This document shows positions 47,943 through 60,654 of a DNA stretch of 64,000 nucleotides, one piece after another. Location: NCBI GenBank assembly GCA_021464415.1, contig CM038464.1, positions 558,001-622,000 of the forward strand, read 5' to 3'. How positions within the stretch are numbered: the stretch's first letter is position 1; each line of letters opens with the position of its first letter. Made by a program: the position numbers and the translations under genes. The notes under the pieces were generated by a model. It was not told where the DNA came from, did no database searches, and worked only from the letters and a program-made list of their open reading frames with translations. The DNA comes from Lonicera japonica (Eukaryota > Streptophyta > Magnoliopsida > Dipsacales > Caprifoliaceae).

Positions 47943-49188
47943 GAGAGAGATAACAGTGTTGGGGGGTGTGTTAAAGAATCTGTGGGTGGCCAATGAAGAG
48001 GAGAATATATGTAGGAGGAACTATGAAGGGTCAAGAAGGAAAGCAAACAAAAGCAGAGAAAGAGAGCATGTATGCTATGGTATGGTAAAATATAGATACG
48101 TATATGTCGTCCTTTTAAAGTACACACACCTTGTGTGGGCTATATATATATACCTCTGCTGCTAAGCTCTACCGATTGTTTCTTCCTTCATGCTAGCTAG
48201 CTAGCTAGCTAGCTAAGTGTTTTGTTCAACTTACTTTGTATATATCAACTTTTTAATTAATCCATTTTTATAGTAAAAAATTTTGTGTTTTAAATTATTT
48301 TTATCAAATTTTATCGAAAATTTTATTTGTTTACTTCTCAAAAATTTCAATTCATATACTATGGGTGGGTTGAGGTAGGCCAAGTGACGGCCGTAGGATA
48401 TATATGGTTATGATGACATGTAAAGAAACAATGGTGGGAGGAGAAATTTTTGTAGGAATTGATTGAATTGGGTGGATGATTAAAGATTGAATGGAAAAGG
48501 AAGGTGTGGGGGGTTCGATGGAATCAAAGTTAGAAGAAGCACCGGAATACATAATATAATATAATATAAGAGTGAGTTTGTATTAATATTATATATTTAG
48601 GTAGGATTGATTGGCTGGTTGTGTAAACAATTTTTTTTTTGTTTTTTTTAATTATAAATAAATGGTTTGTTTATTTTAACAATAAATATTGTTTGGATGG
48701 GTAGATGGAATAGGGGGGTAGGTATTATTATTATTATTGATTGTTGAATTGCTGTGGAAGCCGCGCCGCGAATGGGATGTGTTGACATAATGTTGTCATG
48801 CAGTCGGGCTAAAAGCGGTTTACACGAAGGGATTTATATGTTGGCGAGGCTTATTTTGTCCAACTCAAACTCAAACATGTCGTTATTATTTCTTTTCTCT
48901 TTATCTTCACTCACTCTCGCATTCTTTTTCCTAATAAATTTATATAGTATTTCTTGCCATCATGCATGCATTGAAAATCTTTGCCACGAATCTTCCTCTT
49001 CCTTTTACTATATAAATATACATGTCTTGCGACTCTTTTAATTCACGTCAGAGATTATATATTCTTTTTCTTATTTATTTCAAATTACTTTCTTCTTCTT
49101 ATTATAAGTTGTGCTAAGACCGTTATAATTTCTATGAATTACCTTTCTTTCTTTTTTACATGGTTGGGATTCAACTTTAACTTACTTA
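47943..49188. other. ZIP upstream region and spacer
   Basis: Contains AGCT tetranucleotide repeats near 48193-48215 and short TATT repeats. The 95- and 122-residue frames at 48754-49349 are AT-driven and show no family. No further gene seen. Confidence 0.5.
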
Positions 49189-49553
49189 GGGCATGTTTGG
49201 TCTATGTTTATTTTTATTTTCTTCAATTTTTAAAAACTCAACTCAAAATCAACTCTAATTTTACACTTCCCAAAATTTATTTTACTTTACTTTTCTCTCT
49301 AAATTTTTTTTTAAAACACCATAACTTTAAATTCAAAAATCAAAATTAAATAAAAAATATATATTTAAAACATACTTGTCGAGATTTATAAAATAAGATC
49401 TATTGTGACTATTTTTAAAAAAAAATTATGAGATTTTTAGTTGGTTGAAAAAAACTCAAAAAAAAAAACCAAATCCACTTTTTAACATACTTCAAAATTC
49501 TACCAAACACCATATTTTAAAAATTCAACTTAAAATATCAACCAAACATCACC
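49189..49553. mobile_element. Probable hAT-type MITE
   Basis: Left GGGCATGTTTGGTCTATGTT and right (reverse strand) GGTGATGTTTGGTTGATATT are inverted; AT-rich interior, 365 bases. The ends resemble those at 19399-20159. No intact target duplication. Confidence 0.5.
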
Positions 49554-50035
49554 TTAATAATTATCTTTATTTTTCCTTTTCAAGTACTTATATATTCAAG
49601 TTGCATGTTAATAGAAATTAGCACTCTTATATGAATGCCGTCTCTCTCAACTTCAAATTAATTTTCCACTTGTGAAATAATTCTAGTACCTTCACAGCAT
49701 TTCAAAAGTATACACACACACACACATATAATTCTCAGCCATTTATCCTTTTATAAAACGACTAACATGTATTGTGGTACTTTAGTAATTTAAAATATAA
49801 TTATAATTAATTATATATCTCATTAAATTTAAAAGTATTTCGTGTATATCTAGATTCTAATTTCTTTCTAAATTAATTAACTACTTTCTACAATAATGAG
49901 AGATAGGTGGTATGTCCTTTCTCTGTAGAGGTGTAGGTATGTCTTGTTCAATGTGACAGGTGCGCGGAGAGGTTGTCATTTGTGGTTGTTCTGTTTGTTC
50001 TCGTCAGTTTGTTTTCTAGTTTTTAGTTCTTCGTC

Positions 50036-51242
50036 ATGGCTAATGAGGTGCTGGACATCTATGCTCGGCTCTCGCTAGAGGAGGAGGAAGGAGTGGATTT
50101 AAATTTACCACCGGTGACAAATAACACTGAGTCCTTAGATCTCCAATGGTGCCTTGTGGGTAAATTTCTATCGGATTGTCCGATAAACTTTGCGGGTATG
50201 AAAAATACGATGGCTTCAATCTGGAGACCAGTAAAGGGTGTTTGGATCAAAGATGTTGGTCCGAATTTATTCATTTTTCAGTTCTATCATTCTATGGATT
50301 TGGATAGAGTCGTCAAGAACGGTCCATGGACTTTCGATCAGCAATTACGAGTATTTCAGAGGCTGGAAAGGGGGATGAATCTGCAACAAATTCCTCTTCA
50401 TTATGTGGATTTCTAGATCCAATTTTACGATTTACCAATGGGCTTCATGGCTGATTGTATAGCAAGGGATGTGGGCAATTATATAGGTCATTTTATCGAA
50501 GCTGGTCCCAATAATTTTACAGGTTCTTGGAATTCTAATATGCGTATACGTGTTACCTTGGATGTGCGCAAGCCGATCAAACGGAGGATGAAGCTCAGAA
50601 GTACAAGTGCAAATTTGGAGGGTTCTTGGATTAATTTTAAATATGAGAAACTACAGAATTTTTGTTTTTTCTGTGGGTTGATCGGACACTCGGACAGATT
50701 TTGTGAATTGTTCTTTGATTATCCAGACAAATTGAAGCCGAAATGTATGGTACATGGCTCTGGGCACCTAATCGGCGGAATTTCCATGGTGGCGGTGAGA
50801 GGTGGCTGAAAGGAAACACCATGGGTTCTGAAAGTTCATCAGATGATGGGAATGGCGACACTAATTCGGATAATCTCAGAGGAAGTTTTGATAATCCACA
50901 ATCAGTGGGTTTGGATAGGGGAAAGGGATTAACGGTTTATTGTGCTAATTTTAGGCATGGGGCAGAGAGAAGCAGAATCCAGGTTGGAAACATGACTAGT
51001 GGAGGGGATAAATAAGGTGATGGTTTGAATTCAAATTCAAATCATGGTTTAAATAAGGAAGGTGCGGATTTGACTATGTTAGATTCTAAACGGCGCCGTA
51101 TGGAGGTTGGAGCAAGTGATTCGGTCAATCAATCTGTGGATTTGATGGTTACCGATGATAATTCAAATCATAATTTTGATATAGTTTTGCATGGGTCAAA
51201 AAACCATGTGGAGGCGAGTTCTGGTTCCCAGGCCCGCCGGGC
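50036..51242 (+). pseudogene. LINE ORF1 (DUF4283 plus zinc knuckle), interrupted
   Basis: RNA-binding protein of the LINE particle. The first frame (50036-50416) carries the DUF4283-like domain (WCLVGKFLSDCPINF, then NGPWTFDQQLRVFQRL) and ends at a TAG at 50414 where the domain clearly continues (FYDLPMGFMADCIARDVGNY). The second part holds KYEKLQNFCFFCGLIGHSDR with the C-x2-C-x4-H-x4-C knuckle (CFFCGLIGHSDRFC) near 50660-50704. A frameshift follows near 50750, and a stop at 51013, with a low-complexity acidic tail to about 51242. At least three lesions. Confidence 0.88.
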
Positions 51243-51245
51243 ATT

Positions 51246-54200
51246 ATGATGCTGTTAAGTTGGAACTGTCGTGGTCTGGACAACCCAGAGACGGTTCAAG
51301 AGTTAAAGGACCTAGTGTCCCGTTTTAAGCCCGTTTTAGTTTTTTTAATTGAAGTCAAAATTTCAAGGGAGCGTGTTGATCGGGTTAAAGCCCAACTTCT
51401 TTTTGATGGGTTATTTTTTGTGGCGGGGTCAAATGCTGGTGGTGGACTGGCCCTTTTATGGAAAAATGAAGGTGGCCCAAAGTTATTAGGCTATTCTCCA
51501 TATTTTATCGATTTTATCTTTTCCTTCCCCAGTAAAGTTGAATGTCGATTAATGGGTTACTACGGTTTTTCGGAGCAGACCCGACGCAGTGATTCATGGA
51601 ACCAAATTCGTTATCTTTCGCAATTATCTTCGTTGTCGTGGTGCATCTTCGGTGATTTTAACGATATCCTTTCTTACTCTGAGAAGCGTGGTCGTATTCG
51701 TCGATCTAGCCATTTAATTCATGGGTTCCGTTCTGCCATTGAAGATAGCGGGTTAAGGGAAATCACTTTGCGAGGTCATCGTTATACATGGGAACGAGGA
51801 AGAGGGACTGATAATTTTGTGGAAGAGAAATTAGACAGAGCTTTTGTTTCTAGTAATTGGGGATCGGTTAGTGATTGTACTGAACTTTTAAATATCCCTG
51901 TTGAGGCGTCAAATCATTCAGCAGTACTTTTTAATTTTCTTGTTTAGTGGGTCATTCGAAGAAAAGTTTTCCAGTTTGAGAATAATTGGCGAGCTGAATC
52001 GGGGTGCCGAGACATTATAAAGCGGGTTTGGAGCAATAATCTTCGGCTGGATTTTAAGGATCGTCTAAAATTATATGGGGAACAATTACGAGTTTGGGGA
52101 AAAGAGTTTTCTAAAAAGTTTTCGACCGATATCAATGATTCCAGACTTTGAATTGAGTGGTTGTCTCAATCGAGAGATGCTGCTTCGTAATTGTTAGTTC
52201 TTTCGGAAAAGGTACACCTTAAATCTCTCTTATCTCAACATACAGCTTACTGGGCACAAAGAGCCAAGTTGTTCTGGCTAAAATCTGGTGATACTAATTC
52301 TAAAGTTTTTCACAACTATGCTTCTTCCCGCAAAAAAAAAGAATAAAATTAATCAGTTGGTGAATGATGATGGTCTCTCAAGTACTTGGAATTCTGTACT
52401 ACCTGAGTTGGTTAGGGACTATTTTGTTAATTTGTTCCAGTCGAAGGGGTGCAATGATGAGTCTATTCTTCAAGCTGTTGATTGTCGCATCTCAGCAAGC
52501 CAAAATGATATGTTATTGTGCCCGTTTGTGGAGGATGAAATTAAGCAAGCTATTGATGCTATGCACCCGGATAAAAGTCCCGGTCCTGATGGCTTTAATC
52601 CGGGATTCTACCAGCATTATTGGGCTGGAGTTGGTAAGGAAGTGACTGCCGTGTGTCTGGATTGCTTGAATAATAGTAGGCTGCCTAAAGGTCTCAGCGA
52701 CACAAATATTGTTCTGATTCCCAAAGTGAAGGCTCCATCGAAAATTACAGACTTACGCCTAATTTCTCTCTGTAATGTCCTAAAAATTATGACGAAGGTT
52801 CTGGCGAATTGTATGAAGTCTGTGTTGGAGGGAATTATCTCAGAATCTCAAAGTGCGTTCATTCCTGGTCGGTTAATCACGGACAATGTGCTTATCGCCT
52901 TCGAGATCTGTCATTTTTTAAAACGCAAACATCAGGGTAAAGTATGAGTGTCTTCTTTGAAGATAGATATGTCTAAAGCCTACGATCGGGTAGAGTGGAC
53001 TTTCATTGAGCATATGATGTTGAAGATTGGGTTTGATCAGAGATGGGTGCAATTGGTGATGCTTTTTGTCACTTCGGTTATTTATTCGGTTCGTCTCGAT
53101 GATGGCGATGTCGGACCTATTTTTCCTTCGAGGGACTTCAGCAAGGTGATCCTATCTCACCGTATTTATTCTTGATATGTACTGAAGGTCTGTCTTCGCT
53201 GCTCTCTTAGAAACAGAGCCAGGGTCTTATTCACGGCTGTAGAGTTGCTCGTTCGGCTCCTGTCATTTCCAATATGTTTTTTGCAGACGATAGTTTTTTA
53301 TTCTTCCAAGCCTCTTTGGAGGAGTGCGCTCAGATCAAATCTGTTTTGACGAATTATGAAGCGGCTTCTGGAAAAGATTAACTTTTCTAAATCTTTTATT
53401 TATTTTAGTATTATCACTCTGGTGGATATGAAGGTTGCTATCTGTAATGAACTGGGGGTGACAATGCGTGATAATCATGGTAATTACTTGGGTGTTCCGT
53501 CTTTGGTGGGTTGTAATAGATCTGATGTGTTTAATTTTATTAAGGAGAAGATCTGGAAAAGATTGCAGGGTTGAAGAGGCAAGCTGTTATCTCGTGCGGG
53601 AAAGGAAATTCTCTTGAAAGCTGTGGTCCAGGCGGTTCCTAGTTATGTTATGAGCGTGTTTCTTCTTCCGATTTTGCTTTGTGATGAGCTGGTACGTATG
53701 ATGAATAGCTTCTGGTGGGGCTCCGGGTCGAATCACTGTGGGGGAATTCGTTGGAAGAGATGGGACAAACTGTGTCTGAAGAAATCAGATGGTCGTCTTG
53801 GGTTTCAGAAAGTTAGAAATTTCAATATTGCCATGTTAGCTAAACAAGGGTGGAGACTCATTGAACATCCGTCTCTGCTGGTGTCTCGGGTTTTGAAGGC
53901 TCGATATTATCCTGGTTCGAACTTCTTTGGTGCGACATTAGGGTAAAATCCCAGCTATACATGGAGATCCATTTTTGCTACAAAACAATTAATTTTAGAA
54001 GGAGCCCGGGTCAGAATTGGTAGCGGGCATTCGGTTAGTATATGGTAGTCTCCTTGGATTCCAGATTCGGTAAACCCGTTTATAGAATCTCCACCAGTGC
54101 ATGGTTATGAACATGTTTCAGTTGCGGTACTCATTAATCCTCTTACTCACAAATGGCATGGGCACATGTTAAATTATCTCTTTAATGGAAAAGACCGTTC

Positions 54201-55302
54201 TCGCATTCTGTCCATTCCTCTGCCTATCAATGGTGTTCCTGATCAAGTGTATTGGGCTTGGGACGCTAGAGGTACTTATACCGTGAAAAGTGGCTATCGA
54301 TATTTGATGACAGACGTGGCTATTTCAAGTCGTCCTGCGGTTATTAATTGGCAGACCGTGTGGTCTTTATCTGTCCCCCCTAAGGTCAGTAACTTTATTT
54401 GGAGATGCATGTCAAATTGTTTGCCTACTATGTTAGCTCTTCAGGTGAAACAAGTGGTTGAAGAGGGAACTTTCCCTCTCTGTAATTTGGCAGCTGAAAC
54501 TGAATATCACGCTCTTGTTCTATGCCAGTACGCTCGACAAGTTTGGAATGTTTCTCGGTTTGGTGATAAATGGGGTACTAACTGCTCTCTTTCGAATTGG
54601 CGGTCTCAGGCGTGTTCTGTGAATGCGAAATCGGACATGGAGGAAATGGCGGTTCTGTGTTGGAGCATTTGGAATAATCGAAACTACTTGGTGTGGCATG
54701 GAAAATTAAGCTCGCCAAACCAAGTAGAAAAGCACGCTTCGACTATGCTGAACCAATGGCGCGCTGCTCAAGTGCAGGTACGGCCAATGGTCCCTCCTCC
54801 TTCTACTGCTCAACACTCATGGTCTAGGCCACCCCTTGGATGGTTAAAATGCAATACTGATGCGAGCGTATTTACGGGGTCGAATTGCTGCGGGTATGGA
54901 AGCGTTCTCCGAAATTCTGAAGGTGTTTTTATGGCATGTGTTAATGGCGCTTATCCGGGCATTTTTTCTCTGAACTTGGCAAAAGCCATCAGTCTTAGAG
55001 AGGCTCTTAGTTAGTTGAAAAGAAGGGGCTTTAGTCGGGTAGTCGTAGAATCAGATTCGTCGACGGTGGTGAACGCTATGCTTAATAACTTAGTTGATTA
55101 CTCGATGTTTGGTTTGGTCATTAATGATTGTAAATCCTTCTGTATGGATATTGGTTTTTGCTTGTTTAGCTTAGTTGGTCGATCAGCGAATTCGGTTGCT
55201 CATACGTTAGCTAGAGCTTCGAATTCTTTGCTTGGTTCGGTGGAGAGCGTGTTCGCTCCTCCTTCCTTGATTTTCGATGTACTTTGCTTCGATTTGATTT
55301 AA
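51246..55302 (+). pseudogene. LINE ORF2 (endonuclease, reverse transcriptase, RNase H), interrupted
   Basis: Endonuclease domain 51246-51947: LLSWNCRGLDNPETVQEL, FGDFNDIL, and SNHSAV where SDH is usual (a catalytic-site change), ending in a stop. Reverse transcriptase from about 52288: HPDKSPGPDGFNPGFYQHYW, SQSAFIPGRLITDNVLIAFE, stop near 52945, DMSKAYDRVEW, a frame change near 53150, and FADDS near 53283-53300 (catalytic Asp pair present). C-terminal CCHC/HH region (CMSNCLPTMLALQ) and RNase H domain from about 54840 (CNTDAS, AISLREAL, VESDSS), with a stop at 55012-55014. Six or more lesions overall. Confidence 0.9.
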
Positions 55303-55348
55303 TGGAGTTTTTCATCTTCTTTCAAAAAAAAAATTAACTACTTTCTAC

Positions 55349-56009
55349 TAATATATAAATAACCAAATATGAATAATATACTTAATTTTTTAGTTTCTAA
55401 ATAAGAAAATTTATTTATTAGTACAAAATATCTCTCTACAACTAATTTTTACTATTAAATTATGTTTCAATATCTTAATAATTTATTATTTTAAAAAATA
55501 ATAATATAAAGCGTAACAAAATTAATTTTTTCCACTTTTTATCTAGATAAGCTTAGATTAATTAGGACAATTATAATATGTATTTTTTAGACTAACTCGT
55601 TTGTTCTATTTCTGCCTAATTTGAATATGATAAATTTTCATCAAATCTATTAATGAAGTACAAAATTCCCGCCAAAAACATAAGCGACGGTTAGGATTTA
55701 TTCTCGATTGCTTGTCTTTTGATCTAACGGCTTCGCACTGGTAATTTAAAACATAATTATGACTACTTATATATAAGGCTGACATTTTATATCAAAAAAT
55801 CGAAAATTGAACCGAATAAAAAAAAACCAAACCAAACCAAACCAAACCAATTAAAACCAATAACCGAAAGTCAGTTACTGAACTATTTGCGTTACGGTTT
55901 TAAAATCCATAACGTTTGGTAAAACCGAACCGAACCAAAATTTCCATTTTTTTATTTAAATATGTCGTTTTTGCCTGTTGTTATCTAGGAGTCTTGTTCA
56001 TTTCTTTTA
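55349..56009. other. AT-rich spacer with ACCAA repeats
   Basis: Includes ACCAA repeats at about 55829-55855 and ACCGAACCGAACC near 55923. A 66-residue frame crosses the MULE border and has no meaning as a gene. Confidence 0.5.
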
Positions 56010-56566
56010 GGGGGCTGCTAATGACACACCTCAAATTATTCTGTAACACTCCATATCCATTAAATGCCTTCTATCTATTGACACACACTCCTTATTTCAT
56101 AGCTTCCAATTATTAACATTTAATAACCCTAATTAATAAACTTAATTAATAAAATCAATCATTAACATTAAATATCAATACCCACCACTCTATCTCATAA
56201 ATAAAGCTTCACAAAACTCACGTGCTAAAAAGCCCTACCACTCCAAGCAAACGAGGTTCCACATTTAAACTTGTCTTCATCTTCATTTCCTCTGAAAATT
56301 CAAAATTTAAGCAAGATAATGAAGATTATTGTTGGTAATGTAGTGATTGAAGTGTAAAAATCATAATGGGGAGTGATAGAAGTGTAGAGAGAGAGATTGA
56401 GAGAGACAAAGTTAATGAGAAAGTTGAAGAGCAAGTTAAAAGAAATGTTGATCCGAAAGAGGTGAGATACTTGTCTTTTTACTACTTCGTTGCTTGTGAT
56501 TTCATTCATAAATCATTAGATACAAACAAAATAAAAAATTAAAAAACAGAGCAGGTGTTTCAGAAT

Positions 56567-56760
56567 GTACTCGGTCGCTAAGGGCCGAGGGCATGTGGTT
56601 ATACTCGGTTCCCCGTCACCGAGTACAACATTTTTGGGCAGTTTCATCATAAATGTTCACTCGGCCCTCAGTAACCGAAGGTATCCTATGTTACTCGGTT
56701 TCTAGCAACCGAGGTAGTCCTCTTACACTCGGTCCTTAGCAACCGAGTATACCAATTTGA
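56567..56760 (+). repeat. Short CTCGG/CCGAG hairpin cluster, 5' copy
   Basis: Several short palindromes, e.g. ACTCGGTCCTTAGCAACCGAGT near 56729-56750 (6-base arms), plus ACTCGGTTTCTAGCAACCGAG near 56696, and half-sites ACTCGGTCGCTAAGGGCCGAG near 56570. Same motif as the array at 58429. Confidence 0.85.
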
Positions 56761-56882
56761 ACTTAGACATAAAAAGCTTGCTCTATGAAACTAGTTTACG
56801 TAAACTTGTTTATACAAACTTGTTTATATATACTTGTTTATGAATTTGACATAAACCCAGATGACATTAAGCTTATAAATAC

Positions 56883-58177
56883 TTGTTTATGCAGGATTTA
56901 TTATATCTCGACTCCTCAATTTGGAAAGATTGTTCATATTTAGAAAATATAGATTTCACTACAATTAAAGTCGAGATTACTCCCAAGCCCAACTGTGCTT
57001 TCCAATATACGGAGCATGTCATCGAGGAAGAGCCTGTGGACTTAGAGCCTATTAGTCAAAAGTTATATTTTGATCTCAACACTGATTATGAGCCTTTGAT
57101 TGAAAGAGAGTCAATCAATAAAGGAGAGGCAAAAAATACAAGAGATGGCAAACAATGATGGAGAGGTAAACAATTAATGAGGGAAAGCCTCTTAATCCTA
57201 GTTGTGGTTCCCAACATCTTCAGCTTACCCTTTCAACAAACCACGATAATCTTAGTAATGATGAAATTAGTAAAGTGCGAGCTGTTGACGTGACTTCCGT
57301 TTTTACAACGGATGAAGTAATTACACATTACTTGAGTTGAATGTATTAACTATTGTTACACAAATTTTAAATAGCTAATAGTGTGATAATATTTATTTTG
57401 TAGGTTTTTCATTCTAAGTATGCTTTAGTTGATTGGTGTCAAAACAAAGCAAGGGGGATGCAAACTATAATTGTTACCTCAAAGTCTGACCAAGGGTGTG
57501 GGAACAGGAAGCCAAGGCTATATTTGGCATGTGAAAGAAGTGGCATATATCGTGATCATCTTCCGCAAAAAAAAGAAGCCAAGAAGAAGAGAGACAGTGC
57601 CACAAGAAAATATAATTGCCCATTCTCGATACGTGGTGTGAATCAATGGAAGGTGAAAGTGAGATGCGGAGTTCATAATCACAACTTACCGAATAGTTTA
57701 GTTGGGCATCCATTTGCTGGAAGATTTAGATATGTACAAAGAAAATACGATATCACATGGGGATCTTGGTATTACTTAGATTGTCAATATGCACTTAATT
57801 TTTTTGAAGCTGAATGAAAAACTTTTCATCTTTGGATGACGATGCCCGACATGGGCTTCCTTATTGCATCGGCGTACAACTGTGTTGTTTTGTTATACTC
57901 AAATAAACAGTGTCTAACTTTTCTGCCACATGCTAAGCCGCCGCCAGATTGAATTGAAATTCGTATCCTCCCAATAGCTTATGTGAACAAAAATCACTTT
58001 GTCAAACTCTTCTTGAATGATGGTGCACCCATACCGCACATTGCTACTAAGTGGAATTCACTTCGAATGGATGAAGCGACTGCTTGGGCCCAACTTTTTG
58101 CCAATAGAATTGAATTTTCCAAAAATTTAGCATCACGCGGGGTAAGACCAAAAGATTCGACAATCATAATTAAATAA
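56883..58177 (+). pseudogene. FAR1-type transposase gene, core deleted
   Basis: MULE transposase relative of the FAR1/FHY3 family. Acidic N-terminal exon (56883-57156), a linker (about 57180-57318) ending at a GAA|GTAATT donor, then after a TTTTGTAG acceptor (57403) the FAR1 DNA-binding domain: VFHSKYALVDWCQNKARG, IIVTSKSDQGCGNRKPRLYL, ACERSGIYRDHLP, NCPFSIRGVNQWKVKVRCGV, HNHNLPNSLVGHPFAGR (zinc ligands C, C, H, H in WRKY-GCM1 style). The frame stops at 57817, where the DDE transposase core should follow. Instead, a C-terminal region appears (MPDMGFLIASAYNCVVLLYS, NHFVKLFLNDGAPIPHIA, ending 58177), like the OTU-like tail of some MULE proteins. Internal deletion and stops make it non-functional. 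Confidence 0.78.
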
Positions 58178-58428
58178 TTAATGATTGTAAAGTCTTTTGT
58201 TCTTTTTTGTCAAGTGTTGTCTCTTTTTTGTGTAAATTTTTTATGGATGTATACATGTAATATGTAGTCTTTTTTGTGGAATCTTTTGTGAAACTGTGGA
58301 TGTATACTTGTAATCCTTTCCGAAGCTATAAATGAATGAATGAGCAACACATGAATTAAGCTAAATAATTGTCTCTATTTTAATGTTTTTTAGTATAGTT
58401 TGAATATAAGGTGAATACTTAAACTTAA

Positions 58429-58945
58429 GGGACCGAATGGAATTAGAAAATTGGGAGCTCTCAGCCAAGTTTACTCGACCCCTAGAAACCGAGGACAACT
58501 CATTAACCACGGCCCTTAGCAACCGAGTCCAATTGATGCACTTCGGCCGTAAGGAATCGAATAAAATTCAAAATTTGGGAGCTCTCAGCCAAGTTTACTC
58601 GGCCCTTAGCAACTGAGGACAACTCATTAACCTCGGCCCCTAGCAACCGAGTCCAGCTGATGCACTTCGGCCGTAAAGAACCGAATGGAATTAGAAAATT
58701 GGGAGCTCTCAACCAAGTTTACTCGGTCCCTAGTAACCGAAGAAAACTCACTAACCTCGGCCCCTAGCAACCGAGTCCAACTGATGCACTTCGGCCGTAA
58801 AGAACCGAATGGAATTAGAAAATTAGGAGCTCTCAGCCAAGTTTACTCGGCCCCTAGCAACCGAGGACAACTCATTAACCTCGGCCCCTAGCAACCGAGT
58901 CCAACTGATGCACTTCGGCCGTAAAGAACCGAATGGAATTCAAAA
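58429..58945 (+). repeat. 124-bp tandem repeat, four copies, each with small hairpins
   Basis: Units start GGGAGCTCTCAGCCAAG (58453, 58577, 58701, and 58825 in variant form) at an exact 124-base spacing. Each unit carries CTCGGCCCCTAGCAACCGAG-type palindromes twice and the phrase TGATGCACTTCGGCCGTAA. Open frames here (58503-58712 reverse, 58685-58891 forward) are repeat products. Confidence 0.95.
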
Positions 58946-59450
58946 TTTGGAAATTTAATTACCCTTTCTTATGCTACTCTGATGCTTATCAGGAAATTTA
59001 ATTTTTGTATAGTTATACATGAAGTCTTTTTAAGTTAGTGATTTGGCCAATCGTACCGTATTCTTAAATTTTTGTTGCAATTTAATATATAAATTTATAT
59101 TAAAATAATTGTGTTGCATTACAGATTACATATTTTTGTATCTATTGTGCATATATCTATTAAAATAATTTCTATCATTAAAGATAAGAAAACCAGAGAG
59201 CATGGTTTCATTGCTAACTATATTATAAATAGCAAATTCAACAACTTTTATCATTAAAGATAAGAAAACCAGATAGCCTGGTTTCATTGCTAACAAATAA
59301 GCATCCATCAACCAACGAATAATTCCATAATTTTAACAAGTATCAAAATGACCAAAGTTAAAAAATACCACAAGTTTATCAAGTATCAAAATAACCCAAG
59401 TTCAAAAATACCACAAGTTTAACAAGTATTCATCGATTGATCAACCTAAA

Positions 59451-59715
59451 CTATTTTTTTGCCTTCTTTTTCGCCGGGCCTTTGCCTTTTGTCGGGCCTT
59501 TCTTTTTTGCCTGAGGTCTTACGGAGCTAGATGGAGTTGCAATATGATCATGCCTATTCTTTGTCCTACGCTCTTGTCCTTTCTTTTGTGCCATTTCGTT
59601 TTTTGCATCAAAAATCATATCACGAACTTTACGAGCTGCAATAGAGATATCTTCCTCTTTGCCACCAAGTAACGCCTTATCTAGTAATACTAGTGCCTCA
59701 TCTACCACGATATGC
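59451..59715 (-). pseudogene. Reverse-strand terminal exon, basic tail
   Basis: An 88-residue exon after a TTTATGCAG acceptor: a helical part (DEALVLLDKALLGGKEEDIS, KVRDMIFDAKNEMAQKKGQE), then a Lys-rich tail (KGPTKGKGPAKKKAKK). The tail resembles the KGRPKGK-type C-termini of FAR1-related MULE proteins, so it may be the end of a second, reverse-oriented gene. Upstream exons were not found. Confidence 0.4.
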
Positions 59716-60563
59716 TGCATAAATCAATTACTAATCGTGAGTAAGTGTATTATAAACCAATATGAAACTTCGGAAAACGAGTGCTATTAGTAATGCTTAC
59801 CAACTTAGCATGGAGCTTTAGGTAGTATGTTCTTTAATGCTCAAAGAAGCTCTTTTATTGACTAATTACTGATGGTTATTAACTTCACTCCTTGATTGAA
59901 AAGAATTCCTAAAAACAAAAAAAAATCATGCACATCTTTTCGTTACTGCCTTTTACATCACCAATTTTGATAAAGATTTAAGTATTATTATCCTTTCTTA
60001 CTTTTCCTTTTCTCTTACCAACTACTTTTTGGATCCTTCAGTTGTCCAAGTTTTTTATTTAATGGAAATGATAAATTCTAGGGGCCATTGCTTGGCACAA
60101 TGCTAAAAGCATCGGTTTTGGGGCAAAAGGAATTTTTTTAGACTTTATAACACATGGTGCAAAATTGTTGCAGTAACTTAACTCATTAAGGCCGAGCAAC
60201 TTAGATTTAATACAACTCCAAATGCTTATTCATAAACTTAATGCAGACTTAAAACTAAACTGCAAAAACAGATTAATTGGATATTTTACAAAAAAAAGTT
60301 AGCGAATTCCTGTCTACTTACATAAAGTCACGAGAATAGTGAGTCCAGATTACTTCGAGATTTTAGAATGCAAGGTTAAACTGGTTTTTGTGATTCCTTC
60401 TTACCAAAACAATTTGTAGTTTCCACCATTGATCATATTTTGGGTGTGTTCTACTTATCAAACACACAAGTATCATTCTGGTGGTTTACTAAATTATAGT
60501 ACTAGCAACCACTTACGTTATAACTTTATATGCTCTAATTAGGCATGCATTATTTGCTTGCAG

Positions 60564-60654
60564 ACAGCTGTATGGTGGTCTAAAAGATGTTCTTGTTCCA
60601 GAAATATACGAGGAGCAAACCACTCGTAGGGTCCTTACTATGCAATGGGTGGAG
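60564..60654 (+). pseudogene. Captured exon of an ABC1-type atypical kinase
   Basis: Ninety-one bases between a TTGCTTGCAG acceptor and a GAG|GTACTT donor encode QLYGGLKDVLVPEIYEEQTT followed by RRVLTMQWVE. This matches the ABC1/AarF (ABC1K) kinase region VPEVY..TTRRVLTMEWVEG, a plastid or mitochondrial quinone-regulating family. No other exon of the gene was found within the MULE, so this is a captured fragment with splice sites intact (Pack-MULE behaviour). Confidence 0.75.

Larger units (their letters stand above)
49892..55331 (+). mobile_element. Complete but mutated L1-type LINE, 5.4 kb
   Basis: A 17-bp duplication, AATTAACTACTTTCTAC, flanks the element exactly (49875-49891 and 55332-55348), the 3' copy following a short poly(A). 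Order inside: 5' leader, ORF1 with DUF4283-type domain and zinc knuckle, ORF2 with endonuclease, reverse transcriptase and RNase H, short 3' end. The intact ends mean a complete insertion; several stops show it can no longer move on its own. Confidence 0.95.

Noticed and set aside
58429..58945. CRISPR-like array
   Set aside because: The 124-bp units are contiguous without unique spacers, in a plant genome.
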